Source of the DNA: Woeseiaceae bacterium
GTDB lineage: Bacteria > Pseudomonadota > Gammaproteobacteria > Steroidobacterales > Woeseiaceae
Assembly (NCBI GenBank): GCA_022615525.1
Contig: JAKEGN010000099.1
Coordinates: 1-15,332 of the forward strand
Direction: 5' to 3'
Length of the DNA stretch: 15,332 bases
Below, in pieces: positions 1 through 7,619 of this stretch. The notes under the pieces were generated by a model. That model did no database searches. It saw only the letters and a program-made list of their open reading frames with translations, and was not told the origin of the DNA. Made by a program: the position numbers and the translations under genes. Every line of letters begins with the position of its first letter. The stretch's first letter is position 1.

Positions 1-481
1 CGACCAGCCCGGCCCTGACATGATTGCTCGTGCACTCGATCAGCACGTCCGCAAGATCGGAAAGTGAGGCAATCGTCTGCGCCAAATCGCAGGCATCACT
101 GAGATCGCGCCAAAAGATTGCCAGCATCTGCCGGTTGCGAAATTCGCGTAATGCGCGCTTTACACTCGACGGGTCCGGGACCAGCCCAAGCATGTCACGC
201 AGCGAGGCCGTCAGTGATTCCCGGCCTGGAACCTGCAGGATTCGACCCGACTCCAGTTCGGCGGCGAACCAGGTCCAGTCACGAATTATCGCGCTTCCGG
301 CGAACTCGCTGCACGCAACCAGCCTGACCAGCATCGATGAGCCGTGCTCCGTCAGCCTGCGCAGCGATTCCTGGCCGCACTCATGGTGCAACCTGTCGAA
401 CCATCGCATGACCGGATCAACCAGCAGCGGCGGCATTCGATACACTTCCTGCCGCAGATTTCCCTGAATAACGGATGTCAT
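1..481 (-). CDS. glnE: Bifunctional glutamine synthetase adenylyltransferase/deadenylylase, N-terminal part (runs off the left edge)
   Basis: GlnE adds and removes AMP on glutamine synthetase in the cytoplasm, according to nitrogen status relayed by PII. About 160 N-terminal residues are visible, with no stop before the window edge. The protein starts MTSVIQGNLRQEVYRMPPLL. Around residues 108-125 it contains LREFRNRQMLAIFWRD, which matches the GlnE segment that reads LRLFRRRIMVRIAW in E. coli, followed by a DLAQTIASLSDLAD stretch also typical of the family. The catalytic nucleotidyltransferase motif lies further downstream and is outside the window, so activity cannot be judged. The ATG at 481-479 has no clear Shine-Dalgarno; Met16 (MPPLLVDPVMRWF) is an alternative start. 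The gene follows the GGDEF/EAL gene on the same strand after an 80-bp gap. That gap has no terminator with a T-run, so read-through is possible. Confidence 0.88.
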   Translation of the reverse strand, partial: MTSVIQGNLRQEVYRMPPLLVDPVMRWFDRLHHECGQESLRRLTEHGSSMLVRLVACSEFAGSAIIRDWTWFAAELESGRILQVPGRESLTASLRDMLGLVPDPSSVKRALREFRNRQMLAIFWRDLSDACDLAQTIASLSDLADVLIECTSNHVRAGLV

Positions 482-561
482 GCGCGCAAGTCTACTGCTT
501 TAGCGCGGTGATTGATCGCTTACGGGACCTGATGCCGATGTTGTCTGTCGGTCGTGCGCCG

Positions 562-2841
562 TCAGGCGTTCGATGCCTGCGTCTCGCCACCGATTGCGAC
601 CAGTACTTCGTCCAGTGCGGCGGGTTTTCCGACAGCATGGCCCTGAGCGAAATCCACGCCCAGTTTCGTGACCAGGGCTTTTGTCTTCTTGCTTTCCACG
701 TATTCCGCAACGGTTTCCAGTCCCATTACCTTGGCTACCTGGGTAATGGCCGCAACCATCGATTCGGAAATGCGATTTTCTGTGATGTCACGAATAAAGC
801 TGCCGTCGATCTTCAAGGTGTCGACGTGAAAATTCTTGAGGTATGCGAAAGAGCTCAGTCCGGCGCCGAAGTCGTCCAACGAGAACTTGCAGCCGCGCTC
901 CCGCAGCGCGTTAATGAACGATTGGGCCTTGCCGCGATTGGAAACTGCCGCCGACTCCGTCACTTCGAAACACAGGGATCCCGCCGGAACACCGCTGTCC
1001 TTCAACTCTTCGACAATGAACTCCAGGATGTTGTCGTCGCCGAGCGATTGGCCAGAAAGGTTGACCGCAAAAATTGCGCCGGTTTCCTTGAGCGACTCTG
1101 CGCATGGCGCGAGCCGCCGAAGTGTCGTGGACACCACCCAGCGGTCTATCTGCGGCATCAGTTGATAGCGTTCCGCTGCGGAGAAGAAAGCCTGGGACGA
1201 AACCCGGTTACCACTGCTGTCCTTCATGCGCAGCAGGATCTCGTAACGCTGCCTGTCGTCCTTCCCGGTCAGCGAAACAATCTGCTGAGCCTGGAGTTCG
1301 AACCCGTCCGCATCCAGCGTCTGCTGGATCTGCGAGACCAGGTGCATGTCGTCGTATCGCCGGATTATGCTCTGGTTGTCCTGATCGTAGATCTCAACCC
1401 GATCGCGCCCATGATCCTTGGCTGAGTCACACGCTATGCGCGAGGCCGTCAGGGCGTTACCCGCATCGCCGGAACGCAAATCGAAACCTGCGATTCCAAT
1501 GCTGACCGTCACCTGCAACGACTTGTCGCCTTGCAGATAGCGCAGTTTGTCGCCGCCGTCGCGAATGACCGTGGTGAGCTGCAGGGCATCGTCGATCGTG
1601 CTGTGGGTCAGCAGAATCGCGAAATCATCACCGGTGAGACGAGTGGCAACAGCATTCTTCGGCAGCGCATCTTCAAGGATCTGCGAGAACCGCACGATGA
1701 CCTCGTCGCCCGCGGTACGACCAAAAGTATCGTTGACGAGCTGCAGGTTATCGAGGTCGAAATAGATCAACTGGTGAGAGTCTTCTTCGTTGGCCAGGGA
1801 CTTTGCCGACTCGTGCAACTGAGCTTCGAAACCGGAGCGGTTCATGAGCCCGGTCATGGCATCAAATGACTGCTCGATCACGTATTCGACCTTGCGAACG
1901 ATGTGCGCCATGAACCGCATGCTCGACGGGTCGAATGGTGATTTGTCGATTCTGCCGAGTTGTGCGACGACACCCTCGAGATTTCCGGATCGGTCCGTCA
2001 GAGGACATACCATCGCCTGAAATCCCTGGTCACTGACGTTCTCGGAGCCGTCAACCGCCGGTATCTCGAAAATGACGGGGCCGCGCTGGCCTTCCAGTTG
2101 TGGAAACAGCGCCTCGATGATGTAGCGGTCCATCGCTTTGCGATTGACGTTTTTCCAGCTCGAATGCGTCGCACTGATACGAATTCTTTTGCCAGGCAAC
2201 AGCAGTACGCTGTACGCAATGCCGAGGAACCGGCCGCTTTGGCCGATCAGCTGCGCCAGGCCTGCGTGGCTCCGGGACGTGCCGTGAATTTTCTCATCGA
2301 CCTTGTAAACGAGCTGTAGCTCCTCCTCTGCGCCCTGCGCCTTGCTTTCCACGAGCGCCAGTTGCTCACTGATGCGAAGGTTCTCTCCGATCAATGAAAC
2401 CGCAGGCTGCAGGATGCTTTGCAAAAGGCTTGGATTGAACCAGGACGACTTGCCTGCGTTCTTCGAGAACACGACAACCAGCAGCCCGAAGGCCACGCCG
2501 CCGTCACTGCCAACCGGCAATACCAGCAGCGTTCGTCCGGAGGTCAGCGTGCGCCGCAGCATGTTCGATTCCGGGTCTTTGCCCGCGACGATCTCGAGGG
2601 GCAATTCGTTTACGTAAGTGTCGATTTCGTGGTCGTCGACGCCGTCACTGCTCCACACACAGCCCCGGTCAAGGCCGTAGAAGCAGAAACATTGAGCGCG
2701 CGGGACCAGCGACTGCAAGAGACCTTTGGCCGCGCCGATGTTTTTCGGGGAATTTATGCTGTGTACTTCCGCGGCCATACGATCGACAACTGCTCCGGAG
2801 TCCGTGCCAGCCTGTGCCAGCTGATGCGGAATTCGATGCAC
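562..2841 (-). CDS. GAF-like/GGDEF/EAL cyclic-di-GMP signalling protein, probably a phosphodiesterase
   Basis: The product is 759 aa with no signal peptide or membrane segment, so it is probably cytoplasmic. Residues about 30-325 look like two GAF-type sensory modules joined by a helical linker (about 150-185). The GGDEF domain (about 325-485) keeps FDAMTGLMNR and FDLDNLQLVND, but its signature is TGDDF at 403-407 instead of GGDEF, and no RxxD inhibitory site precedes it; diguanylate cyclase activity is doubtful. The EAL domain (about 500-750) reads EIL at 534-536 (YEILLRM) and keeps N594, E626, D656-D657, K677, E709 and Q733, the metal and catalytic positions of active EAL phosphodiesterases. 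My inference is a c-di-GMP hydrolase whose GGDEF domain is regulatory. The start is a GTG with no good Shine-Dalgarno; Met22 (ATG, with GGAG 14 bases upstream) is an alternative. It lies between cysK and glnE on the same strand. Confidence 0.93.
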   Translation of the reverse strand: MHRIPHQLAQAGTDSGAVVDRMAAEVHSINSPKNIGAAKGLLQSLVPRAQCFCFYGLDRGCVWSSDGVDDHEIDTYVNELPLEIVAGKDPESNMLRRTLTSGRTLLVLPVGSDGGVAFGLLVVVFSKNAGKSSWFNPSLLQSILQPAVSLIGENLRISEQLALVESKAQGAEEELQLVYKVDEKIHGTSRSHAGLAQLIGQSGRFLGIAYSVLLLPGKRIRISATHSSWKNVNRKAMDRYIIEALFPQLEGQRGPVIFEIPAVDGSENVSDQGFQAMVCPLTDRSGNLEGVVAQLGRIDKSPFDPSSMRFMAHIVRKVEYVIEQSFDAMTGLMNRSGFEAQLHESAKSLANEEDSHQLIYFDLDNLQLVNDTFGRTAGDEVIVRFSQILEDALPKNAVATRLTGDDFAILLTHSTIDDALQLTTVIRDGGDKLRYLQGDKSLQVTVSIGIAGFDLRSGDAGNALTASRIACDSAKDHGRDRVEIYDQDNQSIIRRYDDMHLVSQIQQTLDADGFELQAQQIVSLTGKDDRQRYEILLRMKDSSGNRVSSQAFFSAAERYQLMPQIDRWVVSTTLRRLAPCAESLKETGAIFAVNLSGQSLGDDNILEFIVEELKDSGVPAGSLCFEVTESAAVSNRGKAQSFINALRERGCKFSLDDFGAGLSSFAYLKNFHVDTLKIDGSFIRDITENRISESMVAAITQVAKVMGLETVAEYVESKKTKALVTKLGVDFAQGHAVGKPAALDEVLVAIGGETQASNA

Positions 2842-2963
2842 AATGCCACGGAGCGCCAGGTTTGGCTGTGACTTGGGTCTCAGCGAGCCCGCTCCAGCGT
2901 CCTATTTTTCTTTTGTTGTCAGCTAATTAGGACCTTTTCGACCAGCGGCACAGGGGCAGGGTT

Positions 2964-3917
2964 TCAAAGAGTCGCGAGCCAGGCATCATCCGATCCCTCG
3001 TTGATGCCCTCGAATAGTGGTGTACTAAGGTAACGCTCGCCGGTATCGGGCAGCATTGCCAGGATCACGGAGCCTTTCTCTGCTTTCCCGGCTACGATGA
3101 GTGCGGCTGCCAGCGTTGCACCGGAAGATATGCCGCAGAAAATTCCCTCTTCCGCCGCCAGGCGCCTGGCGATTTCGATTGCGTGCGCATCCGTGACAGG
3201 CACGAGCTGGTCATAGATATCCCGATTCAGCACTGCTGGTATGAAGTCCGGTGTCCAGCCCTGGATTTTGTGCGGGTGCCACTCACCGCCGGCAAGCAAT
3301 GACGCACCAGCGGGTTCCGTTGCAACGATCGTGATGTCCGGCCTCGCCGCTTTTATGACCTCGCCCGCCCCCGTCATCGTTCCGCCTGTGCCGTACCCGG
3401 TGACCCAGTAGTCCAGTTTTCTGCCAGCGAAATCGGAAAGGATTTCTGGTCCGGTGGTCTGGCGGTGAAATTCGGGATTCGCCGGATTCTCAAACTGGCG
3501 GGCGAGAAACCATCCATGCTTTTTTGCCAGCTCTTCGGCACGTCGTACCATGCCCGAACCTCGTTCGGCGGCCGGCGTCAGGATCACTTTGGCGCCGAGT
3601 CCGCGCATGATCTTTCTTCTCTCGACCGAGAACGATTCGGCCATGGTTGCAACGAACGGATATCCCCTGGCCGCGCAAACCATCGCGAGTGCTATGCCGG
3701 TGTTCCCGGATGTTGCCTCGACGACAGTTTGCCCGGGTTTCAGTGTTCCGCGCTTTTCTGCATCGTTGATGATGGCGAATGCAAGCCGGTCCTTGACCGA
3801 CGCCATGGGGTTGAATGCCTCGAGCTTGACAAACATCTCGACGTCGTCAGGCGCGATACGATTCAGGCGGACGACCGGGGTGCGCCCTATGGTCTGCAGA
3901 ATGTTGTCGTAGATCAT
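2964..3917 (-). CDS. cysK: Cysteine synthase A (O-acetylserine sulfhydrylase)
   Basis: This PLP enzyme condenses O-acetylserine with sulfide to give cysteine in the cytoplasm. The 317-aa length is normal for CysK/CysM. Visible motifs are NPMASVKDR with the PLP lysine K42, the TSGNTG substrate loop at 69-74, the GTGGT phosphate-binding loop at 176-180, CGISSGAT at 261-268 with the serine that contacts the PLP pyridine nitrogen, and PDTGERYLST at 290-299. These favour CysK over cystathionine beta-synthase-like paralogues. The reading frame stays open 36 codons further upstream, but the ATG at 3917-3915 begins the family-typical MIYDNILQTIGRTPVVRL and has a perfect AAGGAGG 8 bases ahead of it. 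It is divergent from cysB, its expected activator. CysK versus CysM is a sequence-feel call; the fold and reaction are secure. Confidence 0.95.
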   Translation of the reverse strand: MIYDNILQTIGRTPVVRLNRIAPDDVEMFVKLEAFNPMASVKDRLAFAIINDAEKRGTLKPGQTVVEATSGNTGIALAMVCAARGYPFVATMAESFSVERRKIMRGLGAKVILTPAAERGSGMVRRAEELAKKHGWFLARQFENPANPEFHRQTTGPEILSDFAGRKLDYWVTGYGTGGTMTGAGEVIKAARPDITIVATEPAGASLLAGGEWHPHKIQGWTPDFIPAVLNRDIYDQLVPVTDAHAIEIARRLAAEEGIFCGISSGATLAAALIVAGKAEKGSVILAMLPDTGERYLSTPLFEGINEGSDDAWLATL

Positions 3918-4345
3918 GAAAATTGCCTCCTTATTTATGCGTTTTTGGCATATCGACACTGTGCCGTTAACGCAGCCAGCCGTCGAGATACGCGGCGTTC
4001 CTGCTACGGCATCAGCGAATTGCAACCATTTGTGCCCGTGCCAGCATCAAATACCCGGACCCGCCGAAAACAATGCCGAAAGGGCATTTCCGTCTCTTCA
4101 TTCAGGCAGCGGACGCAAATGGGGCATGAATATTACCGCAACAGAGCCCGCCTTATTCGCCGCACTGGGGATCATTGGTTTCAGCAGATATTTCCTGTCG
4201 TTATAAGTCTCGTTTTTACAACGGAACCGGAAGCGCGATTTAGGGACGAAGCGGTACAAGGCACTATTTCAGTGGCCGCACTGCAACGATTGGCCAAATC
4301 GCCTGTCTACGGTTCAAGCCGGTCTGAGCTGGCGCTAATATCCGG
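3918..4345. promoter_or_regulatory. cysK-cysB divergent intergenic region
   Basis: A 428-bp spacer between two divergent genes must hold both promoters and, from what is known of CysB regulons, probably CysB operators. I cannot pin down a CysB site, because its consensus is too loose to call by eye. A weak plus-strand sigma-70 candidate is TTTCAG (4179-4184), 17 bases, TATAAG (4202-4207), which would leave a leader of roughly 130 bases before cysB. The cysB ATG has no real Shine-Dalgarno. A 26-codon open frame starting at ATG 4127 and ending at 4206 is present, but nothing supports it as a gene. Confidence 0.5.
3926..3932 (-). promoter_or_regulatory. Shine-Dalgarno of cysK that fixes its start
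   Basis: Minus-strand AAGGAGG, 8 bases before the ATG at 3917. It decides for the 317-aa product over the upstream-extended open frame, and it is the strongest ribosome binding site near the divergent cys pair. Confidence 0.85.
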
Positions 4346-5356
4346 ATGAAACTACAACAACTCAAGTATCTGCTCGCGATAGCAGACAACGGCCTCAATA
4401 TAACCGCCGCCGCGGAGCGGCTGTACACGTCACAGCCAGGTGTCAGCAAGCAACTCAAATTACTTGAGGAAGAACTGGGCCTGCAATTGTTTACCAGAAA
4501 AGGAAAGAGTCTGGATCGAGTGACCGATGCCGGCTTGCGCGTCATCAGCCGCGCACGAGTCATCATGCAGGAAGTGGAGCAGATTCGCAGTTTCGCAACC
4601 GAGTACTTCCGCGAGGAAGAAGGCACGTTGTCAATCGGAACGACACACACGCAGGCCCGCTACATCCTGCCGAAGATCGTGCAGGAGTTTCGCCGGCGTT
4701 ACCCACGCGTCAGTCTCAATCTGCATCAGGGCACGTCCGAGCAGGTAGCCTGTATGGTTGCTGACAATGAAGTCGACATCGCCATTGCAACAGGAAACAG
4801 CAATCTGTTCAACGGGCTCTTGATGATTCCCGGTTATCAGTGGGACAGGAAGATCCTCGTGCCGAAGAATCACGAGCTCACCAAACTGGACGGAAAGATT
4901 TCGGTAACCGACCTCGCGAAGTACCCATTGGTCAGTTACGTCTTCAGTTTTGGCGGCGACTCGGCGCTGCACCGGGCATTTGCCAGCCATGGCCTTAAAC
5001 CTGACATCGTGTTCACCGCCCGGGACGCGGACGTAATCAAGACCTATGTTCGAATGGGCCTGGGCATCGGGATCGTCGCCGGCATGGCCCACGAGAGCGA
5101 GGACAATCGCGACCTGGTCGCCATCGATGCTACGGGACTTTTCCCCCGCAGCACGACCTGGATCGGTTTTCGCCGGAACCAGACCTTGCGACTCTATATG
5201 ATGGACTTCATCCAGCTATTCGCGCCACATATCAACCATGCGCAACTGCAGTCAATCTCGCAGGCCGAGAGCCAGCAGGAGATCGATTCGATTTTCCGAC
5301 ACGTGCAACTGCCATTGAAGAACGGCTGCTCATCGGGTCTGTGCGTAGCCGCCTGA
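4346..5356 (+). CDS. cysB: CysB, LysR-type activator of cysteine biosynthesis
   Basis: CysB activates sulfate uptake, sulfate reduction and cysteine synthesis genes, with N-acetylserine as inducer and sulfide or thiosulfate as anti-inducer. The protein opens MKLQQLKYLLAIAD, close to E. coli MKLQQLRYIVEVV. It has the winged helix-turn-helix around 18-60 (LYTSQPGVSKQLKLLEEELG) and the ligand loop TTHTQARY with T99, T100, T102 and Q103 at the same numbers as in E. coli CysB. Further matches are RYPRVSLNLHQG, ARDADVIKTYVRMGLGIGIVA and IGFRRNQTLRLYMMDFIQ. At 336 aa it is about 12 residues longer than the 324-aa E. coli protein. The extra tail after LPLK reads NGCSSGLCVAA and carries two cysteines (328 and 333). 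It is divergent from cysK and ends 25 bp from the convergent SH3-domain gene. Confidence 0.96.
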   Translation: MKLQQLKYLLAIADNGLNITAAAERLYTSQPGVSKQLKLLEEELGLQLFTRKGKSLDRVTDAGLRVISRARVIMQEVEQIRSFATEYFREEEGTLSIGTTHTQARYILPKIVQEFRRRYPRVSLNLHQGTSEQVACMVADNEVDIAIATGNSNLFNGLLMIPGYQWDRKILVPKNHELTKLDGKISVTDLAKYPLVSYVFSFGGDSALHRAFASHGLKPDIVFTARDADVIKTYVRMGLGIGIVAGMAHESEDNRDLVAIDATGLFPRSTTWIGFRRNQTLRLYMMDFIQLFAPHINHAQLQSISQAESQQEIDSIFRHVQLPLKNGCSSGLCVAA

Positions 5357-5381
5357 CCGGCCTCGGTTCACCCGTCGCCCA

Positions 5382-5969
5382 TCAGTAGATACGAATGCCG
5401 CCATGCCGCTTGCGGCTGCGATGATCGGTCCACCACAGGGCGAGCAGAAAGCCCGCCAGCAGGCATACCCCCATCGCACCGGCAACCCAGGAGATCGGCA
5501 GGCTGAATCGCGCCTGTTCGTAACGCCTGCGATAGCTGTCATTCTCCGACACCGCTTTTTCCAGTTGCACCTGGCTTTCGTCGAGCGCAGCTTCCTTTTC
5601 CGCGAGTTGCGACTTCAATGAATCGATGGTCGCCGACGGCGCTGCGAAGGCTTTTTTCAATTCGGCGATTTCCTGCTGCGCCGCTTCCAGTGCCTGCCGG
5701 GTCTCGTCGACAACCAGTTTCGCTGGCTTGTCGAAAACGAGATAAGCGACTTTGACGTGGCCCGGCGTTCCGTCCGGTAGCCGAACCTGCGCGTAGTTTC
5801 TGTCCCGCGAAATGATCTCCAGCTCCTGGCCGCTGTCCAGCGTGCGAAACGCGCGGTCGCTCGTGTCCGGTGCCTGGTGCAATCCCAGCCTGAGGTTGTC
5901 AGTTACGTAGGCGGTTTCGGCCAAGACCGTGAGCGGAAATAACATGCATATGGAAAATGCGACGCGCAT
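5382..5969 (-). CDS. Exported SH3-domain protein with coiled coil and C-terminal membrane anchor (YgiM type)
   Basis: The 195-aa product has a signal peptide at 1-17 (MRVAFSICMLFPLTVLA, cleavage before ET). A bacterial SH3 domain follows at about 20-85 (AYVTDNLRLGLHQAPDTSD to PGHVKVAYLVFD), then a long coiled coil at about 88-155 rich in E, K, Q and A. It ends with one transmembrane helix at about 159-180 (VAGAMGVCLLAGFLLALWW) and a basic tail (HRSRKRHGGIRIY). This order matches the YgiM/TIGR04211 group, whose molecular role is not established; SH3b domains in exported proteins often contact peptidoglycan. The periplasmic body and inner-membrane anchor are inferred from topology. The start is supported by GGAG at 5978-5981. 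It lies 147 bp downstream of dacB on the same strand, which fits an envelope role. Confidence 0.85.
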   Translation of the reverse strand: MRVAFSICMLFPLTVLAETAYVTDNLRLGLHQAPDTSDRAFRTLDSGQELEIISRDRNYAQVRLPDGTPGHVKVAYLVFDKPAKLVVDETRQALEAAQQEIAELKKAFAAPSATIDSLKSQLAEKEAALDESQVQLEKAVSENDSYRRRYEQARFSLPISWVAGAMGVCLLAGFLLALWWTDHRSRKRHGGIRIY

Positions 5970-6116
5970 GACCGGTACTCCGTTGCATCATAGATAGCTG
6001 CAAATTGCCGGCATCCTGCAGCCGGGATTGCCAGCACCCGGCCGAAGTCTACTACAGCAGATCGGAGGAGTTTTATTTTCGGCTGTCGGCCTGTCGCCGA
6101 ATGCAGACGCGTCATC

Positions 6117-7541
6117 TCACCTGTCGTAAACCCAACGGAGGAGCGCCTCCTGAACCTCTTCGCCGGTGCCGCGGTGAATGTCCGGATAGTTCTGCAGGGC
6201 CACGACGATGTAGCGGTCGCCGCTCTTGCTCTGCAGGTAGCCGGCGATCGCACTTACATGATCCAGCGAACCGGTCTTGATATGCGCTCGTCCTGTCAGC
6301 GGACCGGTTTGAAACCTGCGCGCCAGGGTCCCATCCAGACCCGAGACGGACAGCGAAGACATGTACTCCGGCATGTACTGCCTCGAGTACGCAAACCGCA
6401 ACAACTTCGCGATTTGTCTTGCGGTCATTCTCGCCTCCCGTGACAACCCGGCTCCGTTGTCAAGTTTCAGTTCCGGCGAATGCAGGTCTCGTGCTTCGAG
6501 CCACTGCTGGAGCACTTCCCTGCCGCCCTGCTCGGTGCCGGGCGGGCCCAGCGTCTCCGCAGCCAGCGTATACAGCAGCTGGCGGGCCATTACGTTGTTA
6601 CTGTGTTTGTTGACCATGGTGATCACATCGGAGAGCGGCTGGGATTCGAAAGTCAGGTCAGGCGTCGAGCCCGGCGGCACGACCTGGTTCCTCCAGCCAC
6701 CGGACATGCTGCCTCCGGATTCCTGCCAGATTGATTTGAACAGCCCATAAGTGAACTCGTTGTGCCCCAGAGCAGTGCGATCCATCGCATAGCTCTTGCA
6801 ACCGTCCGGAAAACGGCCGCTCAGAACAAAGCGATCGTGGCTTTCGTTTGGGGTGATCGTAATGCCACGCTGGTAGCCGTAACACCGGCCGCTGACCCGC
6901 GACAGCTTGTTGATCACCTGCAGGTTGTCGAGTGCCGGGTCCAGGGTCACCCGCACGGCCTGCGAGGCCGGATCCGGTTCGAAGACGTAACGCACCACCT
7001 TGAAGTTTGTCAGCAGGGCATTCGGCTGCACGTTGTAGGCCCTGAGCGGTTCGCCGTCGAATTCCGCCGGGTCGACGGGCTCAACGCGGAAATAACTGTC
7101 ATCCAGCAGCAGGTCACCCTCGATATACTTTATGCCGCGCTGCCGAATCTGCCGCAGCATCTGCCAGACACGTTCGGTGACGAGAAACGGGTCGCCGTAA
7201 CCCTTGAGCTGCAAGTCTCCTTCCAGTTTGCCGTCCTCCACCGCACCGCGCAGGTACACCTCCGTCTTCCAGCGATAGGAAGGTCCGAGCGTATCCAATG
7301 CGACCAGCGTGGTGAGCAACTTGGCGACGGACGCCGGATTCCTGGGCTGATCTTCATTCCATGCCAGGGCCGGCTCGCCGGTCTCCAGGCTCTCGACATA
7401 CATACTCAGGGATTGATCCGGAACCTGCCGCACAGCCAGCACGCTGCGAACGCCGGCGGGCAGTTCGGGCCCGGCCGCGCAGATGCCGCTCGACAAATAC
7501 AAACCTGCAATCAGCACCAGGTTCCGGAGTGGAATTCTCAC
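6117..7541 (-). CDS. dacB: D-alanyl-D-alanine carboxypeptidase/endopeptidase, PBP4 family (peptidase S13)
   Basis: This is a periplasmic penicillin-binding protein that trims pentapeptides or cleaves peptidoglycan cross-links. The precursor is 474 aa, the usual size for PBP4. A signal peptide covers about residues 1-22 (MRIPLRNLVLIAGLYLSSGICA). All three serine-enzyme motifs are intact: SVAK at 71-74 with catalytic S71 and K74, SNN at 314-316, and KTG at 422-424. DNGAGLSR at 361-368 is also characteristic of family S13. The large insert between SxxK and SxN (about 90-300) is typical of PBP4. The start is GTG, preceded by AAGGG about 6 bases upstream; this start yields a clean signal peptide. 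It lies 78 bp downstream of the sigma-54 activator gene on the same strand and upstream of the SH3-domain gene, so cotranscription is possible but not shown. Confidence 0.95.
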   Translation of the reverse strand: MRIPLRNLVLIAGLYLSSGICAAGPELPAGVRSVLAVRQVPDQSLSMYVESLETGEPALAWNEDQPRNPASVAKLLTTLVALDTLGPSYRWKTEVYLRGAVEDGKLEGDLQLKGYGDPFLVTERVWQMLRQIRQRGIKYIEGDLLLDDSYFRVEPVDPAEFDGEPLRAYNVQPNALLTNFKVVRYVFEPDPASQAVRVTLDPALDNLQVINKLSRVSGRCYGYQRGITITPNESHDRFVLSGRFPDGCKSYAMDRTALGHNEFTYGLFKSIWQESGGSMSGGWRNQVVPPGSTPDLTFESQPLSDVITMVNKHSNNVMARQLLYTLAAETLGPPGTEQGGREVLQQWLEARDLHSPELKLDNGAGLSREARMTARQIAKLLRFAYSRQYMPEYMSSLSVSGLDGTLARRFQTGPLTGRAHIKTGSLDHVSAIAGYLQSKSGDRYIVVALQNYPDIHRGTGEEVQEALLRWVYDR

Positions 7542-7619
7542 AAGCGACCCTTGAAGTCCAGATTCGAGCCGATTTCACCTGAATGGGGGCTGTTTGACCA
7601 GCATCGCAATGATGCAGCT

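Noticed and set aside
24..467. 147-aa plus-strand open frame at the left edge
   Set aside because: The opposite strand reads a good GlnE N-terminus through the same bases.
563..579. CAGGC/GCCTG inverted repeat at the end of the GGDEF/EAL gene as a terminator
   Set aside because: Only 5 bp and not followed by Ts on the minus strand.
475..1425. 316-aa open frame on the plus strand opposite the GGDEF/EAL gene
   Set aside because: Fully antisense to strong EAL-domain coding sequence; its translation shows no domain, and long antisense frames are expected in GC-rich genes.
4127..4206. 26-codon frame in the cysK-cysB spacer that could be a leader peptide
   Set aside because: No Shine-Dalgarno, no cysteine codons that would suit attenuation, and no terminator/antiterminator pair seen.
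3465..4349. 294-aa plus-strand open frame running from inside cysK to the cysB start
   Set aside because: Its first half is antisense to conserved cysK motifs and its remainder has no family features.
6062..6107. TTCGGC/GCCGAA repeat between dacB and the SH3 gene as a terminator
   Set aside because: On the minus strand it is followed by AATAAAAC, not a T-run; read-through is possible.
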